Assembly: GCA_022867625.1 (NCBI GenBank) | Contig: JALIFM010000004.1 | Location: 169,283-233,282 of the forward strand | Source: Lachnospiraceae bacterium NSJ-143 | GTDB taxonomy: Bacteria > Bacillota > Clostridia > Lachnospirales > Anaerotignaceae | Direction: 5' to 3' | DNA: 64,000 nucleotides | In this document: piece by piece, positions 36,244 through 44,567 of the stretch | Position numbering within the stretch: position 1 is the stretch's first letter | Layout: each line of letters opens with the position of its first letter | Position numbers and translations under genes: made by a program | The notes under the pieces: generated by a model | What the model saw: the letters and a program-made list of their open reading frames with translations, nothing else | Databases searched by the model: none | What the model was told of the DNA's origin: nothing

Positions 36244-38190
36244 TCATTCACCAACTGTCAGTATAATACTGCTTTTATAATTTACCTCAGTGCCCGTAAG
36301 CGGAAACTGCCCCAGTACAGTATTGCCCTCTCCATTTATAAAATATGTAAGGCCGCAGTCCTCAATGGCCTTTTTGGCTTCTTTAATGTCAAGCCCTGTA
36401 ATATCCGGCACAACAGAAGTTTTTGTTTCATCCATTTCCTGCTCCTGTTCATTATAAACCGGTTCCACGCCAAAATACGGAAGTATGTTTTCCATAAGCT
36501 CCTTCATCACAGGCCCCGCCACAGTTCCGCCGTAATAAACCCCTTTCGGCTCATCAATAAGCACTATAGCCATAACCTGAGGATTTTCAGCCGGAGCAAA
36601 CGACATGAAAGAAGCGATATATTTTCCGCTTTTTCTTGGAAGCTTCTCGCTTGTGGCAGTCTTTCCGCCAAGCCTGTAGCCCGGGATATATGCCTTCTTG
36701 CCGGAACCTACCGATACAACGCTTTCAAGAATCATCCTCATTGTGTCCGATGTTTCTTTAGATATAACCTGCTCGCCCTTTTCATATTCAAACTCATGGA
36801 TTATCTCCCCATCTTCGCCGGTTACATATTTGGCAAAGTGTGGTGTAACAAGGTTTCCTCCGTTTACTATGGCTGAAGCCGCCCTTAAAAGCTGAAGCGG
36901 TGTAATCTGAAACGACTGGCCAAACGACATTGTGGCAAGCTCAACCGGCCCTATGTTTTCCAGCTTATGGACAATTCCCACAGCTTCTCCCGGAAGGTCA
37001 ACGCCAGTCTTTGACATAAAACCGAATTTTATCATATATTCGTAGAAAGTTTCCGCGCCAATACGCTGGGCCACAGCCATAAATACCGGGTTGCAGCTGT
37101 TCTGAACACCCTGCACAAAAGTCTCATGTCCATGCGTCCTTGGATACCTCCAGCATTTTATCATCCTGTCGCCAACTGTATAGTAGCCGTTGCAGGTGAA
37201 TGTATCGTCTACCTTAACCGCCTTTGTCTCAAGGCCTGTAGCCGAAGTAACAATTTTGAATGTGCTTCCCGGCTCATATGTATCATTTATAGCTGTGTTT
37301 CTCCACATCTGGTTGAGCGCGTCGTTTTTCTCCTTTTCAGTCATTGTATCCCACGCCGCCTCAAGCTCAGGGCTGTTAATTTTAAAAGGCTCATTCAAAT
37401 CAAAATCCGGATAATTGGCCATGGCATAAATCTCGCCGTTCTGAGGGTTAAGCACTATTATAATACCGCGCTTTGCCTCTTTGGCCTCCACCGCCTTTGA
37501 TATTGTCTGCTCGGCATAACGCTGTACAGACGCGTCTATGGTTGTAACAATATTATAACCGTTTTCCGGCGGTATCCGCCTTTGCTCGTCGCTTATCTTT
37601 ACTCCCCTTGAGTCAGTAACTGTCAGTATCTTTCCCGGCTTTCCGGCAAGATATGAGTCATACTTGGCTTCAAGGCCGGTTACACCCTGATTGTCCTTGC
37701 CCGAAAAACCTATTACCTGCGCCGCCAGGTTTTTAAACGGGTAAACACGTTTAACATCTTCGTCAACATTTATTCCCGGAAGCATTTTTTCCCTTATCTG
37801 CTGTGCCGTATCCATATCAACCTTGGATTTGAGGCGTACAAGCGCTACATTTTTTGAAAGCTTTTCCATTGTGTCGTCATATTCCAAATCCAAAACACCG
37901 CATAAATATGTGGCTGTTTCCTCCTTGTCTATAACCTGCACAGGAACCGCACTTACAGAACACACAGATTCTGTAACAGCTATGCCAACATTATTACGGT
38001 CAAGTATACTGCCTCTTACCGGAGATATAAGCCTATCTCTTGACTGCTGCTCATAAGCCAGAGGCTGAAGAAATCCAGCATCAAAAATTTCTATGTATAT
38101 CAGCCGCCCAATCAGAAATACTCCAAGCAGGAGTGTGGCTATAAGGCAGAAAGCAAGCTTCTTTTTAATCTTTACAGAAATCTTTTCCAT
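36244..38190 (-). CDS. spoVD: SpoVD-like class B penicillin-binding protein
   Basis: Transpeptidase anchored by an N-terminal membrane segment (about residues 10-33), 648 aa, with a dimerisation domain, a transpeptidase domain and one C-terminal PASTA domain (about 590-648). That length and the single PASTA match SpoVD of Bacillus, which makes spore cortex; a division role is also possible. The nucleophile motif is STFK in YEPGSTFKI and the second motif SCN in VQNSCNPVF. The third motif reads KTA (GGKTATSEK) where KTG is the rule and where the neighbouring PBP has KTG. Lies between pbpB and murE. Confidence 0.88.
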   Translation of the reverse strand: MEKISVKIKKKLAFCLIATLLLGVFLIGRLIYIEIFDAGFLQPLAYEQQSRDRLISPVRGSILDRNNVGIAVTESVCSVSAVPVQVIDKEETATYLCGVLDLEYDDTMEKLSKNVALVRLKSKVDMDTAQQIREKMLPGINVDEDVKRVYPFKNLAAQVIGFSGKDNQGVTGLEAKYDSYLAGKPGKILTVTDSRGVKISDEQRRIPPENGYNIVTTIDASVQRYAEQTISKAVEAKEAKRGIIIVLNPQNGEIYAMANYPDFDLNEPFKINSPELEAAWDTMTEKEKNDALNQMWRNTAINDTYEPGSTFKIVTSATGLETKAVKVDDTFTCNGYYTVGDRMIKCWRYPRTHGHETFVQGVQNSCNPVFMAVAQRIGAETFYEYMIKFGFMSKTGVDLPGEAVGIVHKLENIGPVELATMSFGQSFQITPLQLLRAASAIVNGGNLVTPHFAKYVTGEDGEIIHEFEYEKGEQVISKETSDTMRMILESVVSVGSGKKAYIPGYRLGGKTATSEKLPRKSGKYIASFMSFAPAENPQVMAIVLIDEPKGVYYGGTVAGPVMKELMENILPYFGVEPVYNEQEQEMDETKTSVVPDITGLDIKEAKKAIEDCGLTYFINGEGNTVLGQFPLTGTEVNYKSSIILTVGE

Positions 38191-38279
38191 ATATAAATCA
38201 TCCGCTCCATAAAAGTCTTTTATAAATTTTATTGGAGCGGTGTATTTTTTATGTTCTTTTTGTCACAGTAAAATATTAT

Positions 38280-40472
38280 TTAACTTTCTTCGCCTTCTTC
38301 TTTTTCCGTCATTATAAGCTTAACTTCAGTGCCTTCCTCAGCCGAAACGCCATAAGCAGGTGTTGTTTTTTGCACCACACCGTCCTCAGGCCCCTCAGCC
38401 AGCACAACAAAGCCGGAGCTTTCAAGAGTATTCTTTGCTTCCTCAAAGTTCTTTCCCTTTAAGTCAGGTACAGTGACAGTTGTCTGCTCACCTTCGCCCT
38501 TTTCAACATATATAAGCACCTTAGAGCCGACATTTACTTCTGTGTCGCCGTGAGGCGCCTGGTTGACAACATTGCTTCCGCTTCCAACAACCTCATAGCT
38601 CAGCCCCTTGCTGTCAAGGTCAGAAAGCGTGTCAAAAAGCGCACTGCCTGTATAGTCAGGCACAACTACCTTTTCCTCATCATCGGTATGTATATTTTCA
38701 GTCTCATAGCTCGGCTCAATATTCGCATATTTTATGATTTTTTCCATAAGGCTTTTCATTATAGGCGCCACTGTTGTCACGCCGTCGGCATAAAATTCCG
38801 GCTTATGTATAAGGGTAATTGCCATATACTGAGGATTTTCAGCTGGAATAAAGCTTATAAACGAAACTGTGTATTTTTCCTCGCTTCTTGGAGCCTGCTG
38901 TGCAGTGCCGGTTTTTCCGCCGAATGTATAGCCCTCAATCTTGGCCTTCTTTCCCGTACCGTACTCGACTGTGGCAATCATATCCCTGCGCATTATGTCG
39001 GAAGTTTCCTGAGACAGCACTTTTCTGATAACCTCAGGCTTTGTCTCCTTAACCACATTTCCGTCCGGGTCAACTATCTGTGAAACAATGTAAGGCCTCA
39101 TAAGGTTTCCGCCGTTAATAACAGCCGCAACAGAATTCAGTATCTGTAATGTGTTGGTGTTGAACGACTGGCCAAATGACATTGTGGCAAGCTCCGTACT
39201 CCTTATGGCGTCCTCGCTGTACATAAGACTTGAAGCGTCAATCTCATCTGGAAGGTCAATTCCGGTTTTTTCACCTATGCCAAAATTCTTCTGGTATTTA
39301 TAAAAAATACCGACACCCATTTTTTCAGCTATATCCATCATTCCCACGTTGCAGGAATTGGCTATTATCCCCTCAATGGAAAGTGTGCCGTGACCTGACC
39401 TTAAATGGCATGATATGTCAGTGCCGGCTACATTCTTTTTTCCGCCGCAGTAAAATGTATCAGAATTTTTAATTATGCCTTCTTCAATGGCCGCAGCAGC
39501 AACACATGGCTTGAATATTGAGCCCGGCTCATAAGTGCTTGATATACAGAAGTTTTTCCAGATATTTGCCATTACTTTGTTTCTTTCTTCACTCGGCATC
39601 GCATTCCACTGCGCCTCATCGTACCCTTCCGGCACAGCCATTGGGTCGTTAGGGTCAAACTTGAGCCCCGAAGCCATAGCCAGCACCTCTCCGGTCTGCG
39701 GGTTCATAACAATAGCCGCGGCGTTTTCGGGGTTGTAGTCAGCCATAGCCTGCTTTACCGCCTCCTCGGCGTAGGTCTGTATTGTGTAATCAAGTGTGGT
39801 GACTATAGTGTTTCCATCCTGAGCCGGCACTTCCTGCTGTATAGCTCCGCTCGTACCGTCATATGTAATAAACGACCTGCCCGGAACGCCGCTCATCTCT
39901 GTGTCATACTGTTTTTCCAGTCCGTAATTTATGTTTCCTGTAAACCCTATCACCTGTGCGGCAAGGCTTCCCGCCGGATACCTGCGCTTGGTGTCGTTTT
40001 CAAATACAATGCCCTTTACGTCTTTTTCCTCAAGCTTTGTCTTAACCTCAGGAGGCTGTTTTTTAGCCAATACCTTCCAGTTTGTATCAAGGGCAGGCTT
40101 TCCTGTAGCCGGGTCCTTAGCAAGATATCCTCTAAGCTCCCCTCCGTCAAGGCCCAGAACCTCGCTCAGGGCATTTACAGTCTTTTCCTGTTCCTCCGCT
40201 TTAAATTCAGACAGAACCCGTACATCCATAATTACATTATATACCCTTGTGCTTATAGCCAGCGGCTGACTGTTTCTGTCAACAATAGCCCCTCTGTTGG
40301 GAGAGATTATTGAGTCGTAACGGCTTACCTGCTGCTGCTTTGCCGCAGTCTCATATTCCTCTCCGTGTACGCTCTTTAAGTAAAACACCCTTGCTCCCAA
40401 CGCCGCAAATAACGCTATTAACACAAAAAGGATAAAAATTAGTCTACTTTTTATCCTTTTCCTCTTATCCAT
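38280..40472 (-). CDS. pbpB: PBP2B/FtsI-like class B penicillin-binding protein
   Basis: Septal transpeptidase, 730 aa: one N-terminal membrane span (about 10-30), a dimerisation domain, a transpeptidase domain with SIFK (YEPGSIFKP), SCN (IANSCNVGM) and KTG (GGKTGTAQQ), and two C-terminal PASTA domains (from about residue 600). The two-PASTA layout and length match Bacillus PBP2B, and the place right after the ftsL-like gene fits a division role with FtsW. The ATG follows AAAGGA. The extreme C-terminus is acidic (EKEEGEES). Confidence 0.92.
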   Translation of the reverse strand: MDKRKRIKSRLIFILFVLIALFAALGARVFYLKSVHGEEYETAAKQQQVSRYDSIISPNRGAIVDRNSQPLAISTRVYNVIMDVRVLSEFKAEEQEKTVNALSEVLGLDGGELRGYLAKDPATGKPALDTNWKVLAKKQPPEVKTKLEEKDVKGIVFENDTKRRYPAGSLAAQVIGFTGNINYGLEKQYDTEMSGVPGRSFITYDGTSGAIQQEVPAQDGNTIVTTLDYTIQTYAEEAVKQAMADYNPENAAAIVMNPQTGEVLAMASGLKFDPNDPMAVPEGYDEAQWNAMPSEERNKVMANIWKNFCISSTYEPGSIFKPCVAAAAIEEGIIKNSDTFYCGGKKNVAGTDISCHLRSGHGTLSIEGIIANSCNVGMMDIAEKMGVGIFYKYQKNFGIGEKTGIDLPDEIDASSLMYSEDAIRSTELATMSFGQSFNTNTLQILNSVAAVINGGNLMRPYIVSQIVDPDGNVVKETKPEVIRKVLSQETSDIMRRDMIATVEYGTGKKAKIEGYTFGGKTGTAQQAPRSEEKYTVSFISFIPAENPQYMAITLIHKPEFYADGVTTVAPIMKSLMEKIIKYANIEPSYETENIHTDDEEKVVVPDYTGSALFDTLSDLDSKGLSYEVVGSGSNVVNQAPHGDTEVNVGSKVLIYVEKGEGEQTTVTVPDLKGKNFEEAKNTLESSGFVVLAEGPEDGVVQKTTPAYGVSAEEGTEVKLIMTEKEEGEES

Positions 40473-40504
40473 ATAATCATTCCTTTACTTCTTTGCAGAC
40501 TGAA

Positions 40505-41035
40505 TTATTCAGGTTTTACCATATCTTTTACAACGCCAAAAAACTTTGTTACTCCGAACTCCTCTTTCTTTTCCTCGCCCTCAGCTTCATACTGCACTGT
40601 ATAGCTTTGCTTAGGCACATCTATATAATAAATCTGGTATGGCTGAGGCTCTGTCATTCCAAGCCTTGTTTTGGCCTGCTCCTCTATATATGACAAATCT
40701 GTGTTTTCTGTAATTTTTGACTGGAGTATTATATTCTCATTTTTAATCTGGCTCAGCTCGTCCTTAAGGCTGTTGTTTGTCACCCTCTGCTTGTCCACCG
40801 CAGCGTTTGACGCCATAGTTACAATACAGCAGCCAAATACAAAAAATATAGACACAACAAATTTGGCCCTGTGAACAAAGCTTTTTTTCCTTAACGCTTC
40901 CGCCTCGCGTTCCGCCTTAAGCCTTTCAGCAAGGCGTCTGTCATCCTCCTCATAAATCTCATGGTCGTAAGCATAGGCGTTGCTTGAAGTATTATACTCC
41001 GCAGAAGAATATGTATTTCTGTATCTTTTAGCCAT
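40505..41035 (-). CDS. ftsL: FtsL-like septum component
   Basis: 176 aa bitopic protein. It has a charged cytoplasmic N-terminus with an Arg/Glu-rich helix (30-50), one membrane span (about 58-79), an extracellular coiled coil (about 82-115: NNSLKDELSQIKNENIILQSKI), and a FtsL/DivIC-type stretch (YIEEQAKTRLGMTEPQPYQIYYID). Sequence identity in this family is low; the call rests on topology and on its position between rsmH and pbpB, which is the ftsL slot. The N-terminus is longer than in Bacillus FtsL. Confidence 0.85.
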   Translation of the reverse strand: MAKRYRNTYSSAEYNTSSNAYAYDHEIYEEDDRRLAERLKAEREAEALRKKSFVHRAKFVVSIFFVFGCCIVTMASNAAVDKQRVTNNSLKDELSQIKNENIILQSKITENTDLSYIEEQAKTRLGMTEPQPYQIYYIDVPKQSYTVQYEAEGEEKKEEFGVTKFFGVVKDMVKPE

Positions 41036-41060
41036 ATAAATCCCCGCCTTTTATTGTAGT

Positions 41061-41996
41061 TTATCTTCTTTCAAAAATCCTCAATTTTGCGCTTCTCGAC
41101 CTGTGGTTTTCTTTTAATTCCTCAGAAGACGGCAGCACTGGCTTTCTTGTTATTATTCTTCCCTTCGGCTTTTTACCGCAGACACATACCGGAAACTCCG
41201 GAGGGCATGTGCATGGGTTTTCCTGTTTTCTGAAAGCGTTTTTGACTATCCGGTCCTCAAGGGAGTGAAATGTTATGACACACAGCCTGCCTTCAGTATT
41301 AAGCAGGTCTGTCATATCATCAATTGTCTTTTCCAATATCTCAAGCTCCCTGTTTACCTCAATCCTTATAGCCTGAAATGTCCTTTTTGCCGGGTGAGGC
41401 CCGTCCTTTCTTGCTCCCTTTGGTATAGCCTTTTTTATAATATCCACAAGCTCAAACGTAGTCTCAATCGGCTTGTTTTCTCTTTCCTTAACAATAAACT
41501 GTGCTATTCTCTTTGCCCAGCGTTCCTCGCCGTACTTAAAAATAACGTTGTCAAGCGCCTCCTCAGAATAGCTGTTTACCACATCATAGGCAGACAGCTC
41601 GCTTTCACTGTTCATGCGCATATCAAGCGGTGCGTCCTGCATGTACGAAAAACCTCTTTCGGCCTCGTCAAGCTGAAACGATGAAACTCCTATGTCAATC
41701 AAAAACCCGTCGGCCTTCTCAAGTCCGAGATTTTTAAATATTTCCTTTACATTCTCAAAATTGTCATGGACAAAAGTAATTTTATCCCCAAACTCACTCA
41801 ATCTTTCTCTGGCGGCATTAATGGCGTCTGTATCCTGGTCTATGCCTATAAGCCTTCCGCCCTTTCCAAGCCTTCGGGCTATCTCAAACGAATGCCCGCC
41901 TCCGCCAAGAGTGCCGTCAACATATACCCCGTCTTCTTTTATATTAAGCCCTTCTATGCACTCATTGAGCAGCACAGAAACGTGACGAAACTCCAT
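41061..41996 (-). CDS. rsmH: 16S rRNA (cytosine(1402)-N4)-methyltransferase
   Basis: SAM-dependent enzyme modifying C1402 in the 16S decoding centre; 311 aa. SAM-binding block [24 protein letters not shown], then [18 protein letters not shown] and the C-terminal [17 protein letters not shown] signature. A cysteine-rich stretch ([17 protein letters not shown]) near the end is common in Firmicute RsmH. The ATG follows AAGGAAG. Twelve bases after mraZ, the normal second gene of dcw clusters. Confidence 0.97.
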   Translation of the reverse strand: MEFRHVSVLLNECIEGLNIKEDGVYVDGTLGGGGHSFEIARRLGKGGRLIGIDQDTDAINAARERLSEFGDKITFVHDNFENVKEIFKNLGLEKADGFLIDIGVSSFQLDEAERGFSYMQDAPLDMRMNSESELSAYDVVNSYSEEALDNVIFKYGEERWAKRIAQFIVKERENKPIETTFELVDIIKKAIPKGARKDGPHPAKRTFQAIRIEVNRELEILEKTIDDMTDLLNTEGRLCVITFHSLEDRIVKNAFRKQENPCTCPPEFPVCVCGKKPKGRIITRKPVLPSSEELKENHRSRSAKLRIFERR

Positions 41997-42008
41997 TTAA
42001 ACACTTCC

Positions 42009-42440
42009 TTATATACCGAGCTCGGCCATTTTTTCAGCGAGGCCGTTGTCAACAAAGTTTTCCTCGTTGTTGTAGCTTTCCCATTTTTCCTTATTCCATA
42101 TTTCAACCCTGTCAACAACACCAATAGATACTATCTGTTTTTCAAGGCTTGCGTACTCCCTTAGGTTAGGCGGAATAAGTATCCTTCCCTGTCCGTCTAT
42201 CTCACATTCAGCGGCGCTGGAGGTAAAAAACCTGGCAAACCGCCTTACGTCATTGTTTGTCCAGGGCAGAGACTTTAATTTTTCCACCAGGGCTTCCCAT
42301 CTCTCCATGGGATACACAAAAAGGCAGTTATCAAGGCCCTTTGTAGCCACAAATTTTTCACCCAGTGATTCCCTGAGCTTTGAAGGCACAATTATTCTGC
42401 CCTTGGCATCTATATTATGCTGGTATTCACCTATAAGCAT
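42009..42440 (-). CDS. mraZ: Transcriptional regulator MraZ
   Basis: 143 aa with two SpoVT-AbrB-type swapped-hairpin DNA-binding repeats: residues 5-50 ([19 protein letters not shown]) and about 75-125 ([21 protein letters not shown]). MraZ forms ring oligomers and, where studied, represses the dcw operon by binding tandem repeats near its own promoter. Exactly such an array (four units, 10-bp period) lies at the predicted transcription start here. The ATG follows GGTGGTGA. First gene of the minus-strand dcw cluster. Confidence 0.96.
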   Translation of the reverse strand: MLIGEYQHNIDAKGRIIVPSKLRESLGEKFVATKGLDNCLFVYPMERWEALVEKLKSLPWTNNDVRRFARFFTSSAAECEIDGQGRILIPPNLREYASLEKQIVSIGVVDRVEIWNKEKWESYNNEENFVDNGLAEKMAELGI

Positions 42441-42500
42441 CGGAAATCACCACCGTTCATTCTGCAAAAACAACACCGGCAAAATGGGATTTTGTAATTC

Positions 42501-42540
42501 ATTTATCCACTTAAACCCACTTCGCTCCACTTTTATCCAC
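42501..42540 (-). promoter_or_regulatory. Four-unit 10-bp repeat: probable MraZ operator
   Basis: Read on the minus strand, four consecutive units of exactly 10 bp start GTGGA, GTGGA, GTGGG, GTGGA, each followed by a five-base AT-rich spacer. They begin directly after the -10 box and cover the expected start point. MraZ boxes in other bacteria are TGGGA-like repeats with five-base spacers. On the plus strand the outer two units also read TTATCCAC(A/T), a DnaA-box match. Confidence 0.8.
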
Positions 42541-42569
42541 ATTGTAATATAAATGTAATAAAAATACAA
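42541..42569 (-). promoter_or_regulatory. mraZ/dcw promoter
   Basis: TTGTAT (42564-42569), 17 bases, TACAAT (42541-42546). The start point near 42534 falls inside the repeat array, and the leader to the mraZ ATG is about 95 bases. Confidence 0.75.
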
Positions 42570-42721
42570 GCGTTCATACACAATTTAGGATTTTTTTTGA
42601 TGCGTTAAGCACCGATTATTCAGTGTTTAACCGCCTTTTATCCACCAATATCCATAAAAACGATTTTTATATCCATATTACCGCACATTGATAATACAGT
42701 TATTCACATCACAAATCCGTA
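42570..42721. other. Spacer upstream of the dcw promoter with DnaA-like sites
   Basis: About 150 AT-rich bases. It contains TTATCCACC (42638-42646) and TTATTCACA (42700-42708), both on the plus strand like the two in the mraZ array. Between them is an inverted repeat ATAAAAA-CGA-TTTTTAT (42654-42670) flanked by direct copies of ATATCCATA. No gene seen. Confidence 0.5.
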
Positions 42722-42760
42722 AATAAAAAGCCCAGCTTTCATTTAAAACGAAAGTTGGGC
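42722..42760 (-). terminator. Terminator after the COG2509 flavoprotein gene
   Basis: Minus strand: GCCCAACTTTC-(loop)-GAAAGCTGGGC followed by TTTTTATTT; insulates the dcw promoter from upstream transcription. Confidence 0.9.
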
Positions 42761-42792
42761 CTGATGAAAAAGCATAATAAAAAATATTCGAT

Positions 42793-44385
42793 TTATATAT
42801 TGTATCTCTTTACAAGCATTTCGGCAGTACATATTCCGTCAACGGCAGCTGAAATAATACCTCCCGCATATCCGGCACCCTCGCCGCAAGGATAAAGCCC
42901 AGCTGCTGAAACGCTCTGTCCTGTCTTTATATCACGCTCCACCCTTACAGGCGATGAGCTGCGGCTTTCAGGTGCTATAAGAAGTGTCTTTTCATTATCA
43001 AACCCCTTAAGCCTACGCCCCATAGCCGGTATGGCTTCCCGCATGGCTTCAGAGACAAAGTCTGGAAACAGCTCATTTAAGTCGCACATTTTTATTCCAG
43101 GGCGGTATGTTGTTAAAATGCTGTTTATATTCGCACTTTTATTGCCGCTTAAAAAATCACCTGCAAATTGCGCAGGGGCAAAATACCCGCCACCTGCCAT
43201 ATCAAAGGCACGTTTTTCCAATTCCCTTTGAAAATACATTCCTCCAAGCGGGTGGTCTGTACCAAAATCTTCCGGGTTTACCTGCACCAGAAGCGCGCTG
43301 TTGGCACTTTTTCCATTACGGCTGTAATAGCTCATGCCATTTACAGCAAGCAGCCCCTTTTCGCTGGCGGCCGGAACAACATAACCTCCGGGACACATAC
43401 AGAACGTATAAACTCCCCTTCCGTCAGAAGCGGTATATGTAAGTTTATACTCGGCAGGCCCAAAATAATCCGCCATTTTTTCATCGCCATACTGGGCTTT
43501 ATTTATCAGCTCCTGACTGTGCTCAATACGTGCGCCAACAGCAAATGGCTTCTGTCTCATAACTACGCCTTTTGAATAAAGCATCTCAAACGTATCCCTG
43601 GCACTGTGGCCAACAGACAGTATAATGTCATTGCAGATAATCCTGTCCTTTTCGTTTACCTCAACGGAGCGTACAGCCCCGTTTTCAATCTCTATACCTG
43701 TTGCAAGGCTCGAAAATCTTACTTCCCCTCCAAGCCTTATAATCTCATTTCTTATATTTTTCACAACCCCCACAAGCCTGTCTGTGCCTATATGAGGATT
43801 ATGTGAATATAATATCTCATCAGGCGCCCCAAAGCGCACAAGCTCCTCAAGCACATGGCGGCTTCTTGGGTTTTTTATACGAGATGTGAGCTTTCCGTCA
43901 GAAAACGTTCCTGCCCCGCCCTCGCCAAACTGTATATTGCTGTTTATATTGAGTACCCCATTTTTCATGAGGTTTTCGATATCCTTCAGCCGTGTGTCTG
44001 CGTCATTGCCACGCTCAAGCACCAGCGGCCTTAGACCCATTTTGGCAAGCGAGAGCGCCGCAAACATTCCGCACGGGCCAAACCCCACCACAACCGGCCT
44101 TTCTTTAATGCTGAAGTCAACTTTCGGGTATTCATATCGTATATATTCCGCCTCAGAGATGTCAGCGTCACGGTTATTCTTCAGTATCCAGCTTTCGTTT
44201 TTTACCTTAATGTCAACAGTATATATGTAAAATATATCGCTTTTTTTTCTCACATCAAGCGATTCCTTATATATACTGTAATCAAGTACACTTTCGGGCT
44301 TAAGCCTGAGCTTTCTGCAAGCCTTAATCAATATATTTTCCTTTTTTTCACCGTAATGCAGCTTTATGTTCTTTACCCTTATCAT
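42793..44385 (-). CDS. FAD-dependent oxidoreductase, COG2509 family
   Basis: 530 aa. After an N-terminal ~95-residue region comes an FAD-binding dinucleotide fold (VVVGFGPCGMFAALSLAKMGLRPLVLERG), then NSNIQFGEGGAGTFSDGKL, a hallmark of this family, and a C-terminal FAD-closing GEGAGYAGGIISAAVDGI. Reaction and substrate are not established; the family is widespread in Firmicutes and Bacteroidetes. The ATG follows TGGTGG. It stands alone between the sigma-54 regulator gene and the dcw promoter. Confidence 0.88.
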   Translation of the reverse strand: MIRVKNIKLHYGEKKENILIKACRKLRLKPESVLDYSIYKESLDVRKKSDIFYIYTVDIKVKNESWILKNNRDADISEAEYIRYEYPKVDFSIKERPVVVGFGPCGMFAALSLAKMGLRPLVLERGNDADTRLKDIENLMKNGVLNINSNIQFGEGGAGTFSDGKLTSRIKNPRSRHVLEELVRFGAPDEILYSHNPHIGTDRLVGVVKNIRNEIIRLGGEVRFSSLATGIEIENGAVRSVEVNEKDRIICNDIILSVGHSARDTFEMLYSKGVVMRQKPFAVGARIEHSQELINKAQYGDEKMADYFGPAEYKLTYTASDGRGVYTFCMCPGGYVVPAASEKGLLAVNGMSYYSRNGKSANSALLVQVNPEDFGTDHPLGGMYFQRELEKRAFDMAGGGYFAPAQFAGDFLSGNKSANINSILTTYRPGIKMCDLNELFPDFVSEAMREAIPAMGRRLKGFDNEKTLLIAPESRSSSPVRVERDIKTGQSVSAAGLYPCGEGAGYAGGIISAAVDGICTAEMLVKRYNI

Positions 44386-44536
44386 TTATCCACCAACCTG
44401 TTTTCTCTCCTGATGCGCCCACTAAATGCAGTCAGCATTTGTTATACCTGCAAAATAACCCGCCAATTGCCAGCCAAAAGCATGCAATCCAATAAACTGA
44501 TAAATCATTATAACCAATCTTGCTTAAATATTCAAC

Positions 44537-44560
44537 CGGACCTTATTAAAGCCCGGTCCG
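44537..44560 (-). terminator. Weak terminator-like hairpin after the sigma-54 activator gene
   Basis: CGGACC-(12)-GGTCCG on the minus strand, followed by a mixed AT stretch instead of a clean U-tract; read-through into the flavoprotein gene is possible. Confidence 0.4.
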
Positions 44561-44567
44561 CTTAAAT

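Noticed and set aside
42501-42708. Replication origin suggested by DnaA-like boxes
   Set aside because: No dnaA, dnaN or AT-unwinding tract with the usual layout; the sites are better explained by the MraZ array and possible DnaA control.
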